In this document: positions 9,528 through 20,296 of the stretch, one piece after another
How positions within the stretch are numbered: position 1 is the stretch's first letter
Layout: every line of letters begins with the position of its first letter
NCBI RefSeq assembly: GCF_000234665.1
Contig: NC_018325.1
Coordinates: 496,512 to 560,511 of the forward strand
Length of the DNA stretch: 64,000 nt
Reading direction: 5' to 3'
DNA from: Leishmania mexicana MHOM/GT/2001/U1103
Taxonomy: Eukaryota > Euglenozoa > Kinetoplastea > Trypanosomatida > Trypanosomatidae
Notes under the pieces: model-generated
What the model saw: the letters and a program-made list of their open reading frames with translations, nothing else
Database searches by the model: none
What the model was told of the DNA's origin: nothing
Position numbers and translations under genes: made by a program

Positions 9528-11552
9528 TTAGCCGTCTGAGCAAACACTGCTGGACATCGGTGTTAGATCACCGCACAGGTTGAGACCCTCCAGCAAGGCG
9601 TCGAACGACGCGTCGAGGCCGGCGGCGCCGCCAGCGTTGCTGATGACCCCCTGCTTCTCCCGATAGTCGACATCGATGGCTCCCTCGAAGCCCCACGCCG
9701 CCGCCCCGTGCTGCGGACCAAGTAGAGACCGCAGTGTAACCCCGGACTGGGCGTGCTCCGCCGCAGAGGCGCGGCCAAACATGCTTGCCGCGCCACCCCC
9801 GCGGCCGCTACTGCCTGCTTCTGAATCGCCACCCGTGCTATTCATTATCGACTGATCAAGCCGGGCACGCGTGCGGTAGGGCATGTACTCGAGGCACACG
9901 CTGTTCGCACAGAAGAGCGCCGTGGCAGGTGCGGCGGCGGGTGTTGTTGCCACGACTCTGGGCCTGGACGCGTCTGCAGAGGGGGCACGCGTCGCCTCAC
10001 CAAGCCGCATCACACCCAGGCACCCATTGCAGTGGCGGCAATGCACGAGGAAGCGCAACCCGCCCGCGGCCACATCGAGCTCCGGAGCGGCCTCCACTCT
10101 GCCGTTCGATTTGGCGGCTGGGAAGCTCGGTGACGAAGAGCGCCGCCCACGCGACTGCGTCGGCGCTCCGCTTTTCACGGTTGGCGTGCACACGCGGAGC
10201 TCCACGCCGTTCATGTGCAGGGCATCGAACACTGCTATGCCGCGAAGAGAGAAAGATGCCGGCATCACTTGGTGAGATGGCTCGCAGATCGGTGTTCCGC
10301 ACCGCACGCACGCGTAGAAGCCATTGGTGCGCTGCTGGCTCTCGAGGTGCACAAACATATCGGGCAGCGCAGATGCTTTCGCCTTCGGCGCTGGCAAGAG
10401 GTCAGCAGGGCTTACGTAGGCTTGCGCCCACAGATGGCTGGTGTAGGGTGCCTCCAGCGACACGCCCTCGAGCAACGACCAGACCAAGCCCGGGAGCTCT
10501 TCCTCAGTTCTCCAGTTCTGCATGTCGGTGAAGAAGAGCTCGTCCATGTCATGCAGAACATACGGAAGATCAATGCTAGCTCCATTCTGCGGCTGCTCCT
10601 CCTGCTGCGCCGATGACGACGGGCAGCCGGCGCCCGGTAGTGCTGGCGCTGAGCACGCAGCGGCGGCATCATTTGCCGCGATGCTCAGAGATGTGTCGGA
10701 CGACGTGTGTCGCTGTCCATTGCGCTCCGGCTGGGCGGGTTGCCGTGACAGGGCCCTATGTATGGCAGCCGTCCCGAAAACGCGAGATTCGCTACGGTGT
10801 GTGGGGCGGTTGCCTAGTATGCCGCCACCGCTGCGCTGTAATGCAAGCGCACGTGGCTTTGGGCGGCCTTGCGGGACTGTGGAGGACGCCACAGCAGAGG
10901 GCTTCGACGCCACGTCCATGGCGCCCCCTCTGCGCTGCGGTGTGGGGCTCCTTGTTGCAGCGAGACCGGGGGTGCGCCGTGGCTCCCCCGACAAGGGCCG
11001 CGCCTCTCTATTGTAGTCTGGCATGACCTCACCAGCACTGCTCCCTGATGCGCTGCCTCGGCTAGCTGGTGCCGTCCCCGCAAACAGCCGCCGTACCGAA
11101 GCTGCTGTGATAGCTCTCTTCGGCGACGCGGATGGCGCGCGGTGTGGTGTCGGGTGGCCCACCTGCGACACAGACGGTAGGCGGCACTGGCCATCCTGGC
11201 GCTGCTTGCTGCTACTGCGAGCGCCTGCTGCGGTGCTGAAGCTCGAGGAAGACGAGGAGGATGGTGATGGGTGTCGCGCAGGCCGCGTGGAGCTCACCTG
11301 ATGGTGCGGGCCTGTGCGCAGCGACGGTGGGAGAGGGGCAAGTCGACGCCCAGCCGCTACGTTGCGTCTCGGTGGCGGCGGTGACGGGCCACTCGGCGGA
11401 TTGTACGAAGAGGACGCGTGAGACATCGGCACAAACATCACCGCCGAGGACGAAGAAGCCCGTGCGACTGCGGTGGAGAGAAAGGAGAGGCAGTGGCGCC
11501 CGAGTATATGGATGGAGGGTTGTGAATCGGGAGCAGCGGGGGCGGCGGCCAT
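9528..11552 (-). CDS. Yippee/Mis18-like zinc-fold protein (putative)
   Basis: The product is 674 residues. Residues 1-325 are Ser/Pro/Arg-rich and probably disordered. A compact region starts near 329 (LPYVLHDMDELFF). It carries CVRC at 415-418 and CRHCNGCLG at 505-513, about 87 residues apart. The pattern CxxC...CxxCxxxLG is the hallmark of the Yippee/Mis18/cereblon beta-tent zinc fold, in which two CxxC pairs bind one zinc. The strand FSLRGIAVFDALHMNGVEL between them and the F-C-x5-C-LEYMPY strand after them fit that fold. A Ser/Arg-rich insert at about 458-490 lengthens the spacing, normally near 50. The ATG at 11552 is the first after a strong splice acceptor. The role is unknown; Yippee-fold proteins act in protein binding, and Mis18 acts in centromere licensing. 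The assignment is by motif only. Confidence 0.7.
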   Translation of the reverse strand: MAAAPAAPDSQPSIHILGRHCLSFLSTAVARASSSSAVMFVPMSHASSSYNPPSGPSPPPPRRNVAAGRRLAPLPPSLRTGPHHQVSSTRPARHPSPSSSSSSSFSTAAGARSSSKQRQDGQCRLPSVSQVGHPTPHRAPSASPKRAITAASVRRLFAGTAPASRGSASGSSAGEVMPDYNREARPLSGEPRRTPGLAATRSPTPQRRGGAMDVASKPSAVASSTVPQGRPKPRALALQRSGGGILGNRPTHRSESRVFGTAAIHRALSRQPAQPERNGQRHTSSDTSLSIAANDAAAACSAPALPGAGCPSSSAQQEEQPQNGASIDLPYVLHDMDELFFTDMQNWRTEEELPGLVWSLLEGVSLEAPYTSHLWAQAYVSPADLLPAPKAKASALPDMFVHLESQQRTNGFYACVRCGTPICEPSHQVMPASFSLRGIAVFDALHMNGVELRVCTPTVKSGAPTQSRGRRSSSPSFPAAKSNGRVEAAPELDVAAGGLRFLVHCRHCNGCLGVMRLGEATRAPSADASRPRVVATTPAAAPATALFCANSVCLEYMPYRTRARLDQSIMNSTGGDSEAGSSGRGGGAASMFGRASAAEHAQSGVTLRSLLGPQHGAAAWGFEGAIDVDYREKQGVISNAGGAAGLDASFDALLEGLNLCGDLTPMSSSVCSDG

Positions 11553-13093
11553 GGACTAGCGGAGTGAGTACACGGCACCATACAAGGCAGCACACATACA
11601 CACACACACAGACACACGCTAAATACAAAAGGAGGGAGGACCACCCTGCAAGACGAGGCTGGCGAGACTCCCCTCTGCACAAGCGCCACAGTAGTGGAGA
11701 GCTTCTCGTTCTCCGACAACGGGGGTGGGCACCTCGACGATCTGCCCAGTTCCATGCACGTGACGCACTCGGCCGCACGTGCATACGCCCAGACACAGAG
11801 GAAGAGGAAGAGCGGTAACAAGAGAAAGAGTAAGAAGACAGGCGGGGGCAGGGCGAGCTTGAACCATGTAGGGTGCCGTGGCAGCAGCCACGCAACAGGG
11901 AGCTGCGCTCTGTTTCGTCCGAGAGATCATAGCGCGCGAGGATGGCAACAGCGTCGCTCCCTCCTCTCTCTCCCCTCCTCCGCGAGATGCACCGCGACGA
12001 CTAACTCAGCAGCTGACAGAGGAAGGCGTGAAGAGGCCAGAATCTTCGCTCTCGCCAGCGTGTAGGACCGCCTCTCCCCAAGTGCGTTGCCGTTTTGTTT
12101 TCCATTAGTCTCCGTCGCCTGTCCAGTTGACAAGAGAGAGAGGGAGGGAGGAGGGGGGAGGCAGAGAGCCGGCGACACGAGAACCTCAGTCTCCCCCCCG
12201 TCCACCCCCGCCTCGATGTTCAAGGAACGCAACATGAGGATAACTGGAAGAAGCATAAGGCTGAGCAAGACAGGAGGAGGAGGGGGCGGGGGCCGAGACA
12301 GAGACGGGAGACGGGACTTAGCATTCGGTGACCAACAGACACGCGCAGGACTTCCGAACACGTAAAGGACGCAGCGGAAGCAGCCACGAGAAATGGCCGG
12401 GGCTAGTGACTAGTGTTGGTGTTGTGTAGGTTGTGTAGGTTGTGTGGGAGGAGGAGCAAGAGGCGAGACAGCACGTGCAACACAGGTCACCAAACAAAGG
12501 GATCAACATCACGAAGAGGAGTAAGAGAGCTGCAGTCACTGGGCATGCACCGGATCGACAACGTAGAGATGCGGAGGGGGGAGGGGAGGGAGGAGGAGGG
12601 GCAGACGTGCATGACGCACACCATACAAGAGAGAGAGTGAGAAAAGGGAGGCGCAGCAGCAGAAGGCCGCAAAGCACGCGAGCCCCGAGTAGAAGAGCCC
12701 CGCAGGCAGTCATGCAGAGAGGCTAATAGGGCCAAGGCGAAGGGGACGACATCATATGCGGCGTAGAGTTGATGGGGGAGAGTGGCGGGGGGGGCAGAGC
12801 ACCAAACACACGCACACGCACAGACAGGCAGAGAGAAAACGAGAGCGTGACAGTCGTGAAAGGCGGTACATTCGCAAGCAGGCCCGGCTACTGCTGTGCC
12901 TCACCGTGTCCCCCCTCCCTCTCGCCGCAAAGCAGTCCCTCGTGTATGTCGGGGGGAAAGGAGGGGGGAGGGCCCAGTCGCCCACTTTTCGACTTCCGCA
13001 CGTACATGCGTTCCGTCGCCTCCTTTTCCCCATTCCTTCTGCCCTTCGCTACCTGGCAAACAGCGAAGCAAGGAAAGGCGACCGTTTCACCGG
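11553..13093. other. Spacer between VAMP and Yippee-like genes, no gene seen
   Basis: This holds the 5' UTR and splice site of the Yippee-like gene near 11.6 kb and, above that, the 3' UTR of the VAMP gene. Purine-rich runs are frequent (for example 12130-12165 and 12570-12600). A GTT/GTGTAG-type imperfect repeat lies at about 12413-12450. No convincing open frame is present. Confidence 0.45.
11619..11642 (-). promoter_or_regulatory. Candidate spliced-leader acceptor, Yippee-like gene
   Basis: The minus strand reads a pyrimidine tract with TCCTCCCTCCTTTTG, then TATTTAG, with the AG at 11620-11619. The resulting 5' UTR would be 66 nt. This is one of the cleanest acceptors in the window. Confidence 0.55.
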
Positions 13094-13870
13094 CTACTTC
13101 GGTGCCGAGTTCGGAGCCTGCGTCGTCACCGACTCCCTCTTCCTGCCGTTTCCAGCAAAGAACGTGAAGTAGACCAATAGGAGCATGAAGCCCACGGCGC
13201 CGGCCAGCATAATGCGCCCCTTCATCGAGCTCCACCACATCTGGTTGCGCAGATCACGGCTGCTGCGCTGGAAGCCCTCTGCCTGAAACTGCAGATCATC
13301 AGTGGCCTGCACAATGTCGTCGATGCGCTGTCCACGCTGGATAACACGCTCGACGTTGTCCAGCGCCATGTTCTTTACTTCATCGACGACTAGCTTCACC
13401 TTCGTCACCTTGTTCTCCGCCGAGCCCGCAGCGGCGCCGCTGCTGTGCTTCATCAGTAGGTCACGCGCCGGACGCACAAAAACGTCCGCCAGCTTTGGAT
13501 TCAGCGTCGACGGAGGCTCGACAAACATCTTCTTGAAGAGAGCCGCCAGCTCGTCCAGCGCGGCGTGCCCGTCTCGGCGGCTGACTGCCTTGGCACCGAT
13601 AATGCCGTAACCAAACACGTCATCCGTCATGAGGTGGTAGGACAAGGTCACCTCCTGGTTCGGGTCTTTGTCGGCTGTCACGTTGAAGAATGCAGAGGTG
13701 CGGAAGTGCGGAGCACTGCAGCGGCTGACGAGGTCTGCCCATGCGGTGCCTGGAATCGTGAAGCCGTTCGTGGGCGCGCTAGGCGTCTTGCAGAGCATCA
13801 CGCGATCCACCAGGCGTACCACGACGGCTCCGTAGAGCGCGTGGAACTCCTCGTTCACGTTGCTAGTCAT
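13094..13870 (-). CDS. R-SNARE, longin/VAMP7 type
   Basis: The 258-residue product has the three parts of a long VAMP. An N-terminal longin-like domain spans about 1-118. An R-SNARE helix spans about 155-212; VIQRGQRIDDIVQ places the zero-layer Arg at 179, matching the QRGERL-type core of VAMP7. A C-terminal membrane anchor lies at about 219-239 (IMLAGAVGFMLLLVYFTFF) with a short basic lumenal tail. The protein is expected to sit in endosomal, lysosomal or contractile-vacuole membranes, and to pair with Q-SNAREs in fusion. The length is close to that of VAMP7 (about 220), with a slightly longer tail. The ATG at 13870 lies 57 nt after a strong splice acceptor. Family assignment is firm; the exact compartment is inferred. 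Confidence 0.93.
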   Translation of the reverse strand: MTSNVNEEFHALYGAVVVRLVDRVMLCKTPSAPTNGFTIPGTAWADLVSRCSAPHFRTSAFFNVTADKDPNQEVTLSYHLMTDDVFGYGIIGAKAVSRRDGHAALDELAALFKKMFVEPPSTLNPKLADVFVRPARDLLMKHSSGAAAGSAENKVTKVKLVVDEVKNMALDNVERVIQRGQRIDDIVQATDDLQFQAEGFQRSSRDLRNQMWWSSMKGRIMLAGAVGFMLLLVYFTFFAGNGRKRESVTTQAPNSAPK

Positions 13871-16772
13871 GGTGGTGACGCACGAGGAACAAGTCCAGAG
13901 AAAAAGGGCGAAATGAGATGTGCAGGCCTGAGGTGGGGGGAGGGGGAGGGGGCTGGAAGGAGAAAGCAGGAGGGCTGCGGAGTCGGTAGGGAGGGGGGGG
14001 GGCGAGGAAGCGCTTCAGATCCAATCACGAGAGAAAAGGGTTGGCCGCGGAACGCAAAGAGCGTGGCGTGAATGAGGCTGAGCGCGCAAACGTCATGGTG
14101 CGTGGACAACACACACACACGTGAGCGCAGGTGAGTGTGCGCGGGTGTGCCAGACGCGTGCCCGAGAAGGTGAAACGCGACGAGGAGCCGAAAACGCAGA
14201 GCAGAGAGGAAAGATAGCGAGATGACGAGGATCGCGGAAGACAGCGCGTGCGTGGGAAGCCGCGAGCAACGACATCGGAAGTGATGATGTTCATTATGCG
14301 GGGGCCCATCACGGCAAACAAGTCGCTACGGGTGCGCGTGCTCACGTCCCGAGAAACCCTGCGGACGTCGACCTCACAGCAAAAAAAAAGTGGCGCCGAT
14401 GTGGGCGACTTCCCGCGCCATAGGCGCGTCCTTTGACCGCGTTGTTCTCCACAAGAGGGACGGAGGGACGGGGGGGAGGGGAGTCGAGAAGACGGCGCAG
14501 CACCATCCGGTGCCAATTTTTTTTTGAGGGGTGGGGGTTAGAGGGAGACGGAAGGCAAAGGCTCTCCCCCCAACAGCGGTATCCACAGCCAACACCTTCA
14601 TCACCAATCCCCCCACAACATCATCTCTATTTCTCTCTCATCGGCGTCGTCATCGTAGTGACGGCTATGATGGACTTCACTGTCCAGAGAGTTGCGTGTC
14701 GCGTGCACCGCTTCACAAAAGGCCTCCGCTTTCTGGTGTGTATCAGTGCTTGACTGACACAGCCTGGGAACTCGTAAGTCTCCGCTGGTGTTCTTGTCGT
14801 CGTGGGATGTGCGGCAAGCGTGCCTGCGTGGATGCACTGCAAACCGTCCATTCCGGCACACGCGCACGTACACCACATGCAGGCACTCCAGCAGATACGG
14901 AACAATACAAAAGAAAGCGAGACGAAGAGGGCAAGGGCACATGGACTGCACTCCAGCCGTCCTCGCGCCTCAACACCGCGCCCTCCTCCTCCCCTGGCCT
15001 TCTTTGGGACTCACCACGTCCCCGCATTTACCTCCACCGCTGTCCAGCCTCGACAGCAACAAGAGTCGTCCCATGATGGGAGACAAGTGTACCCGCACGG
15101 TGGGAACACGGCCGGCCCAAAGATCCGCGCGGTCGCGCCTACACGCGAGAAAGCGGGGGTGAAGGAGCGAGAAGAGAGCGACCAAGACGCCGAACTTCAT
15201 CGCCGCGTTCGTGTGTTGCTTTTCCTCTCGGTCAAGGGCGGGGGCGAAGGCGAAACAAAACGTTTGCTCCTTGATTTCTGGTCGCCCCTTGTCCAGCGCC
15301 TCGCTCTCGCTCTCTCTCTCGCTGGCGTACTCGCACACATTCCACGTGTCCATGTATCGTTCAGTCCCATTTCTGGTGGCGCTACTGCCCTCGAGCCCCC
15401 TCCCCCTCCACACACTGGCGCAGCCACAGCCGGTAAAGCCAGCAGATGTGAGATGAGTCTAACCATGAACTGCCACGGAGAATACTAAAACGCCATGGTG
15501 CGCTTTCTGACGTTGTCATCGCGGTCAGCGCGGGTTGTGCTGCGTTCCAGATGAAGCGGGGGCCTGCATCCACTTTGCAAGGGTGAGTGCCAGCTGCGGC
15601 CTTGTTGTTGCCGCACGCGTCAGCTGTCTTGATGGAGGCAACGATTCTTTCAGAGGCAAGCACCGGCGGTCATGGTGGTCCCTTCTACCTTGACATGGCG
15701 ACAACACCGGCACAGCCCTGGCATCGGAAGAAACGGTCGACTGCTCCACTGGAAAAGGAACACGGATTTGGGGGTGTCCTCAGCGAGGGGGCTGGAGAGC
15801 GTTGGCATGCTCGACCAACGACGTAAACAACAGAGAGCACGGCAGAATGGCGGAAAACACGCTGAGAGCTCAACAAGTGCGACCACAGAGGGCAACAAGC
15901 GCGTATACCTGTGCGCGCGCCACGCAGGGTGGGGTGGGGTGGGGGGATTTCATGAGGCAACAACAACAGATAAAAGAAAAGACGGCTCCCGTGTAGGCGC
16001 TGCACGCGCCTGGACTCGAACACACACGAACCTGAAAACGGCAGCAAGAGAGGACGGAGAAGGCGCAGCGGGCAACACGAGCACCCCTCACCCCTCTCGC
16101 CTTCAACTGGTACGAAGCCACTTACGCAACGTGTGCAGTACTCATCGAGAGCGGCGCTCGAGAGAGAGGGTCGTGGTGGCACTGGTGGACGCGAGTACGC
16201 AAGGATGCAGTGGCGTCACATTACATATGTATATAGAACTACATATTCGATGCGGGACGAGGCGAAGCAATGCTGATGAGGATGCACGACATGGGGCTTG
16301 CTCATCTCTTGTAGGGCACGTCGGAGGGGTGCGTGCGTCGTCCGCGACATTGCGATCCTTGGCTTCAGATGCTTTTCGATGCGATGCAATTCTTTCCCGC
16401 TCGCTGTGGCTCGCATTGGCGAGCGTGGCGTTTCCCACGTCGGATCGAAACGCGGCACCGCAGCGGAAAGCGTTGCAGGCCTTCACCACACCGCATGTCG
16501 TCGAGCGAGAGAGGAGAGGGAGCGGTGACGCGAACCAGCTTGGGGGTGGGGGTGGGGAGATCGCACACATACGCGGGAAACCAGTCGCGCCTCCGCGGCG
16601 CGCCGAGGAACGGACTAGCCAGTTCACGTGACAGGCCGCACAAGCGCCTTCACGGGGGGAGGGGAAGCGGTGGTACTGAACCGTGTGATACCACCCATCG
16701 AGGTGACTGGCATCATCAGGGGATGCGGAGATGCATAGAGGATAGACAGGACACGACCCGTTGCACACGCAT
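13871..16772. other. 2.9-kb spacer, no gene seen
   Basis: This contains the splice site and short 5' UTR of the VAMP gene near 13.9 kb, and probably a long 3' UTR of the RING gene. An AT-rich patch with small palindromes lies at about 16222-16250. A 319-codon plus-strand frame (15672-16631) is antisense to the transcription unit and has no domain. G/T-rich and poly-purine runs are scattered throughout. Confidence 0.45.
13928..13952 (-). promoter_or_regulatory. Candidate spliced-leader acceptor, VAMP gene
   Basis: On the minus strand an almost pure pyrimidine tract (complement of 13931-13952) runs into CTCAG, with AG at 13929-13928. The 5' UTR would be 57 nt. Confidence 0.6.
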
Positions 16773-17594
16773 TCACTCAAACACGAAGGGAGATCGACAC
16801 AGCGGGCATGAGTAGTGACCCAGAGTGATCCAGCGGAGAATGCATGGCTCGTGAAAGCGATGGCCGCAGTACACCTCACGCACTGTTTTCGCGTCCTTCG
16901 CTGCCTCGGTTGTGTCGACGTGTGCCAGTGGCCGGGTTGCATCGGAAGAAGCTGCAGCATCCGAGGAGGGCACAGAAGGCAGCAGGGAGGATGCTTGTGA
17001 TGGTAATGGAGGCGAGTGGAATGCCGTCGCCGGCTTCTTGCGGTCAGCGGTGGATAGCTCGGAAGGTGACGTGGCTGAGTTTGGCACGCTTTCGGGTGCA
17101 GCGCGCACCACTGACGGCCGAAACAGTGGCTCCAGGCAGATGGCGCACTCCTTCACGTCTGGCGCAGGCGGGGATGGGCTCACAGAGGTATCCGCGTCGT
17201 CAGTCTCACCACGGCTGGTGGAGGCGGCGGCAGTTACTGGAGAGGATAGGGGCGGCTGCACAACGTCAAAGGTAGAAATTACCTCCTCTGGCGAAAAGGG
17301 AGGACAGCTCTGTGCGTGCCACTCGCGTGCAGCGGTGTTGACAGGGGTGGTGTCACTGAGCAGGTCCACCAGTCCTGGCAGGTCAGAGAGATCCATCGCT
17401 GCGGCCATGACGGCGGACACCGCCGCTGGAACACCGGAGAAGACATCCGTCACGCCTGCATTGCCACCTACCGCAGTGCCGTCTGCGTCGCCGACGTTGA
17501 TGACGACGGTGTGTACGTGCATGTGCGGGGTTGCCGCGTCCGCAGCATTATTGCCGTTACTGGCAGCGGAGGACGGGAAGCCGGATGGAAACAT
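16773..17594 (-). CDS. RING-H2 finger protein, probable E3 ubiquitin ligase
   Basis: The product is 273 residues, with the RING at the extreme C-terminus. The metal ligands read C150-x2-C153, then C243-x1-H245-x2-H248-x2-C251-x11-C263-x2-C266, a C3H2C3 set. The aromatic/Trp position (CILRW) and the Pro of CPLC are conserved, as needed for E2 binding. The loop between the second and third ligands is about 89 residues of Ser/Ala/Pro, far longer than the usual 9-39. A helix SPEEVISTFDVVQ at about 101-113 resembles the pre-RING segment of RNF115/126-type ligases. No membrane segment is seen. The frame is open upstream to 17732, but that codon is TTG and a strong splice acceptor lies between them, so the ATG at 17594 is the start. 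Confidence 0.88.
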   Translation of the reverse strand: MFPSGFPSSAASNGNNAADAATPHMHVHTVVINVGDADGTAVGGNAGVTDVFSGVPAAVSAVMAAAMDLSDLPGLVDLLSDTTPVNTAAREWHAQSCPPFSPEEVISTFDVVQPPLSSPVTAAASTSRGETDDADTSVSPSPPAPDVKECAICLEPLFRPSVVRAAPESVPNSATSPSELSTADRKKPATAFHSPPLPSQASSLLPSVPSSDAAASSDATRPLAHVDTTEAAKDAKTVREVYCGHRFHEPCILRWITLGHYSCPLCRSPFVFE

Positions 17595-17628
17595 TATGTG
17601 CACAAGGTATAGATGAAGGCGTGGAAGA

Positions 17629-17651
17629 CTGTGGTGGAGGTGAGGGGAGGG
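17629..17651 (-). promoter_or_regulatory. Candidate spliced-leader acceptor, RING gene
   Basis: The minus strand reads CCCTCCCCTCACCTCCACCA then CAG, with AG at 17630-17629. It lies downstream of the in-frame TTG at 17732 and 34 nt upstream of the ATG at 17594, and so fixes the start codon. Confidence 0.6.
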
Positions 17652-17660
17652 TTGTGTGCG

Positions 17661-17680
17661 TTGTGTGTGTGTGTGTGTGC
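17661..17680. repeat. (GT)n microsatellite
   Basis: About ten GT units lie just upstream of the polypyrimidine tract of the RING gene. Confidence 0.85.
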
Positions 17681-18837
17681 GGAGAAGACGCGTGCACAGG
17701 CGCCCACAGAGTAATAAAAAAAATATAGACAAAGATCACACACCAGAAGGGCGGGCTGCGCGTGCGTTGACAAGAGACACAATGACTGTCTACGTATGTT
17801 CGCTGGTGTGTGCGAGTGCACGAGAGGGAGGACGAAGTAAGAGGAAGACGGGTGATGCGACAGGCAGGCAGAGACGTGCCGAAGAAGAGCTTCATCCAGT
17901 TGGCGAAGCAGCTCACTCCCTCCGGGGGAAAAAACGTCGAAACGAATGAATTCGTTGAAGGGAGGTGTACCAAACACGGTGCACGATGGATGCACGAGAC
18001 TGCAGAAAGGACAGGCCCACAACACCGTCACACACACGACACGCGCCTTTTTTTCACGTGTGTGCCCACGCCGGCAAGCTTTGCTGAGGGGGTAGCGATC
18101 TGTTCACGCTTGTGTCTTTCACGACAACGACGACGGCGACGCCTGTTTCGGCGGAGTTTAGCAAGGGAAGCAGAGAACACGGCGTGCAGGAATACACAGC
18201 ACAGACCTGAATCCCGTGTGCAGGACATTAGAAAAGTGCCGAAAGCAAAAACAAGGGGGGGGGGCTGCGCTCCAGGGCTCGTAGCAACGATGCTCGATGA
18301 AGCAGTAGGTTCGCGCGACGTGTCCTCGACCTGTTCGTTGCATGGAAGAATGGCGGGACGGCGTTTGGGGGAGGGAGGGGGATGCGAGCGACTGAGAAGT
18401 CGCAGCACTCAGCCGTAGTGAGGGAATAAGGAAACCAACGAACACGGCGCGGACGCGCGCACCTTAGCTGTACTCCCTTGTACAACAGCCAGGTCGTGTC
18501 TGCTGCTGCGCTTCCTGTTTTCCAACGCTTGCTTGCCTGGATTGATGTCCTTCTTACCGCCTACGCACGTGCTCGTCCCTGAGCGATTCGTGCAGGGGGA
18601 GAGGGAGGGAGGGGGGGGGGCGCCGCAGCGGTGTGGCTGCAACTCGACTGCCCGTCCACCTCTTGCCCTGTCCGCGATCAACCCAACAGCACGACCTGTG
18701 GTGAGGGCAGAGGCTCAACAAGGGCAACAGCCATCGTGCGCCGCAGCGGTAGCTGGCCCGAACAGACGCACAGGCCACAGAAGATGGGCGCAGCACTGAT
18801 GATGATGGAAGCGCGATGGCGTACGTGCGCGTTGAGT

Positions 18838-19270
18838 CGTCGGCACACGGCTCCCCAGCAAGGCGCCGACGCAGTCCCCTGAGAGCACGACCCCTGCTTC
18901 ACACTCTGCTCCCTCCCCCCATCCGCCCGCTGTGCAGGTGGCGCCACCACTGGTGCATAACCCCTCAGGGCGGCACTCAGGCGCCCCACAGCAGGAGGCA
19001 GCGTGAAGACCGGGGGGGGGGGATGCCTTTTGAGTAGCCGTGGCACTCTGCCTAGCACATGGACGGCACAGGCGTGTGCAATGTCGCCGGTCGCTCTAAC
19101 TTCCCTGCGTTGCGGGCACCGGGCTGCCTCCCTCACACACGCAGAGAGTCAGGTCGGGAGGGGTGCGCTGGTACTGGGCCCTGTCATACCACGCACTGGG
19201 CCGTGTGTGTGTGTGTGTCTGTGTCTGCTTCCCCTCTCGTCATCATCCGGGACTGTAAATTCGTCGGGAA
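18838..19270 (+). mobile_element. SIDER-like dispersed repeat, subtype B
   Basis: This copy is nearly identical to 63463-63807 over its body, which includes GTGCAGGTGGCGCCACCACT and a poly-G run near 19011-19022. It shares the start (GGCGCCGACGCAGTCCCCTG) and the end (GGTACTGGGC...ATACCACGCACTGG then GT repeats) with subtype A copies at 46.0, 51.6, 55.8 and 59.2 kb. Length, dispersion and position in a spacer suit the degenerate retroposons called SIDER in Leishmania; the family name is inferred. It encodes nothing visible. Confidence 0.6.
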
Positions 19271-20150
19271 GAAGACCACATACAGCGCAGGCCGTCTGCA
19301 TACACTTGTGTCATCGTGTGTGCTGGAGACAGTCACGTATCGGCAATCGCGTCGTGACTCGTACTTCTGCTGCTGCATGCTCCGAGTCCACGAGTGTTCG
19401 GCGGGTGGGGGGAGTGAGAGTGGGGGGGGGGCAGGCTGTGGAGACCCTGCTGCACTCCTTGCATACGTCTGCCTCGCGATACTTGACGCTCAACAGTGCC
19501 CGTCGTCCCCACTTTCTGCCGTGTTAGCTAAAGATGTCCTTTGTGTTTGAAGTCATCGCACAACTTGGGTAGGACACGAGCCGGGATGGGTGGGAGGCGC
19601 CGTATGCGACGCTGGTGTCCACAGACGTACGTGGATGCAGCGGGGTATCCTCGTCGAGGGAGGTGCCCCGCGCCAGAGCCATCCCTCCTGCAGACATCGT
19701 CCACGACATACAACAGACGAAAAACAAAAGAAGAGCAGCGTCTCCTTCACCGGCACCTGCGCGCGCGTGAGCCCTCGCAGGTGTGGTGGCGTGTGCGTGT
19801 GCGGTACACAGACGACGTCCGTCGCCACTACAGAATGCAGGACAGTGCCCACCACGACCGCAGATCACGTGGAGTCACGCCTTTCAATCTATATCTGCGT
19901 TGATGTACATCTATGTAAGAAAAAAAAAGAGCGTGCACACCACCGCCATGCGGCCATGGCACCTCTGCGCGTGATGCGTACGACACAGCAGAGAGAGGGG
20001 TGGGAGGAGGGTGGGCGTGGGTGGGGGATTCGTTTGTTGGTGGGGTGGGTGGGCAGCGGAACGGCGCACACGACCTGCCGCTCTCTCCTTCTCCTCCGCG
20101 CAGCTGATTTTGGTCTTCGTTACCGAAACAGACGGACACGAACTCCTTAA

Positions 20151-20176
20151 CACACACACACACACACACACACACA
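20151..20176. repeat. (CA)n microsatellite
   Basis: Thirteen CA units lie about 120 nt downstream of the stop codon of the GGQ gene and so probably in its 3' UTR. Confidence 0.9.
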
Positions 20177-20296
20177 GGCACAGACGCACGCACGCAGGCT
20201 TAGAGAGGAGGTGTCCGAGCGTGGGGGCGACGCTGGCGAGGGCGCAAACACTCCGCTCGCCTCCGTTTCCCTAATCCTCACTGGTGACATCGTCCT

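Larger units (their letters stand above)
17595..20296. other. 2.7-kb spacer with one dispersed repeat, no gene seen
   Basis: This stretch holds the splice site and 34-nt 5' UTR of the RING gene, a (GT)n tract at 17661-17680, a SIDER-like repeat copy (about 18838-19270) and (CA)n at 20151-20176. The repeat lies about 1 kb downstream of the stop of the GGQ gene. No open frame shows a domain. Confidence 0.5.

Noticed and set aside
16008..16026. tRNA-like B-box (GTTCGAGTCC on the minus strand)
   Set aside because: The flanking bases do not form a T-stem and no A-box, anticodon stem or acceptor stem can be built around it.
15672..16631. 319-codon plus-strand open frame
   Set aside because: It is antisense to the transcription unit, lies in a GC-rich spacer, has an Arg/Ala/Thr composition with no domain, and has no splice signal on its strand that I can identify.
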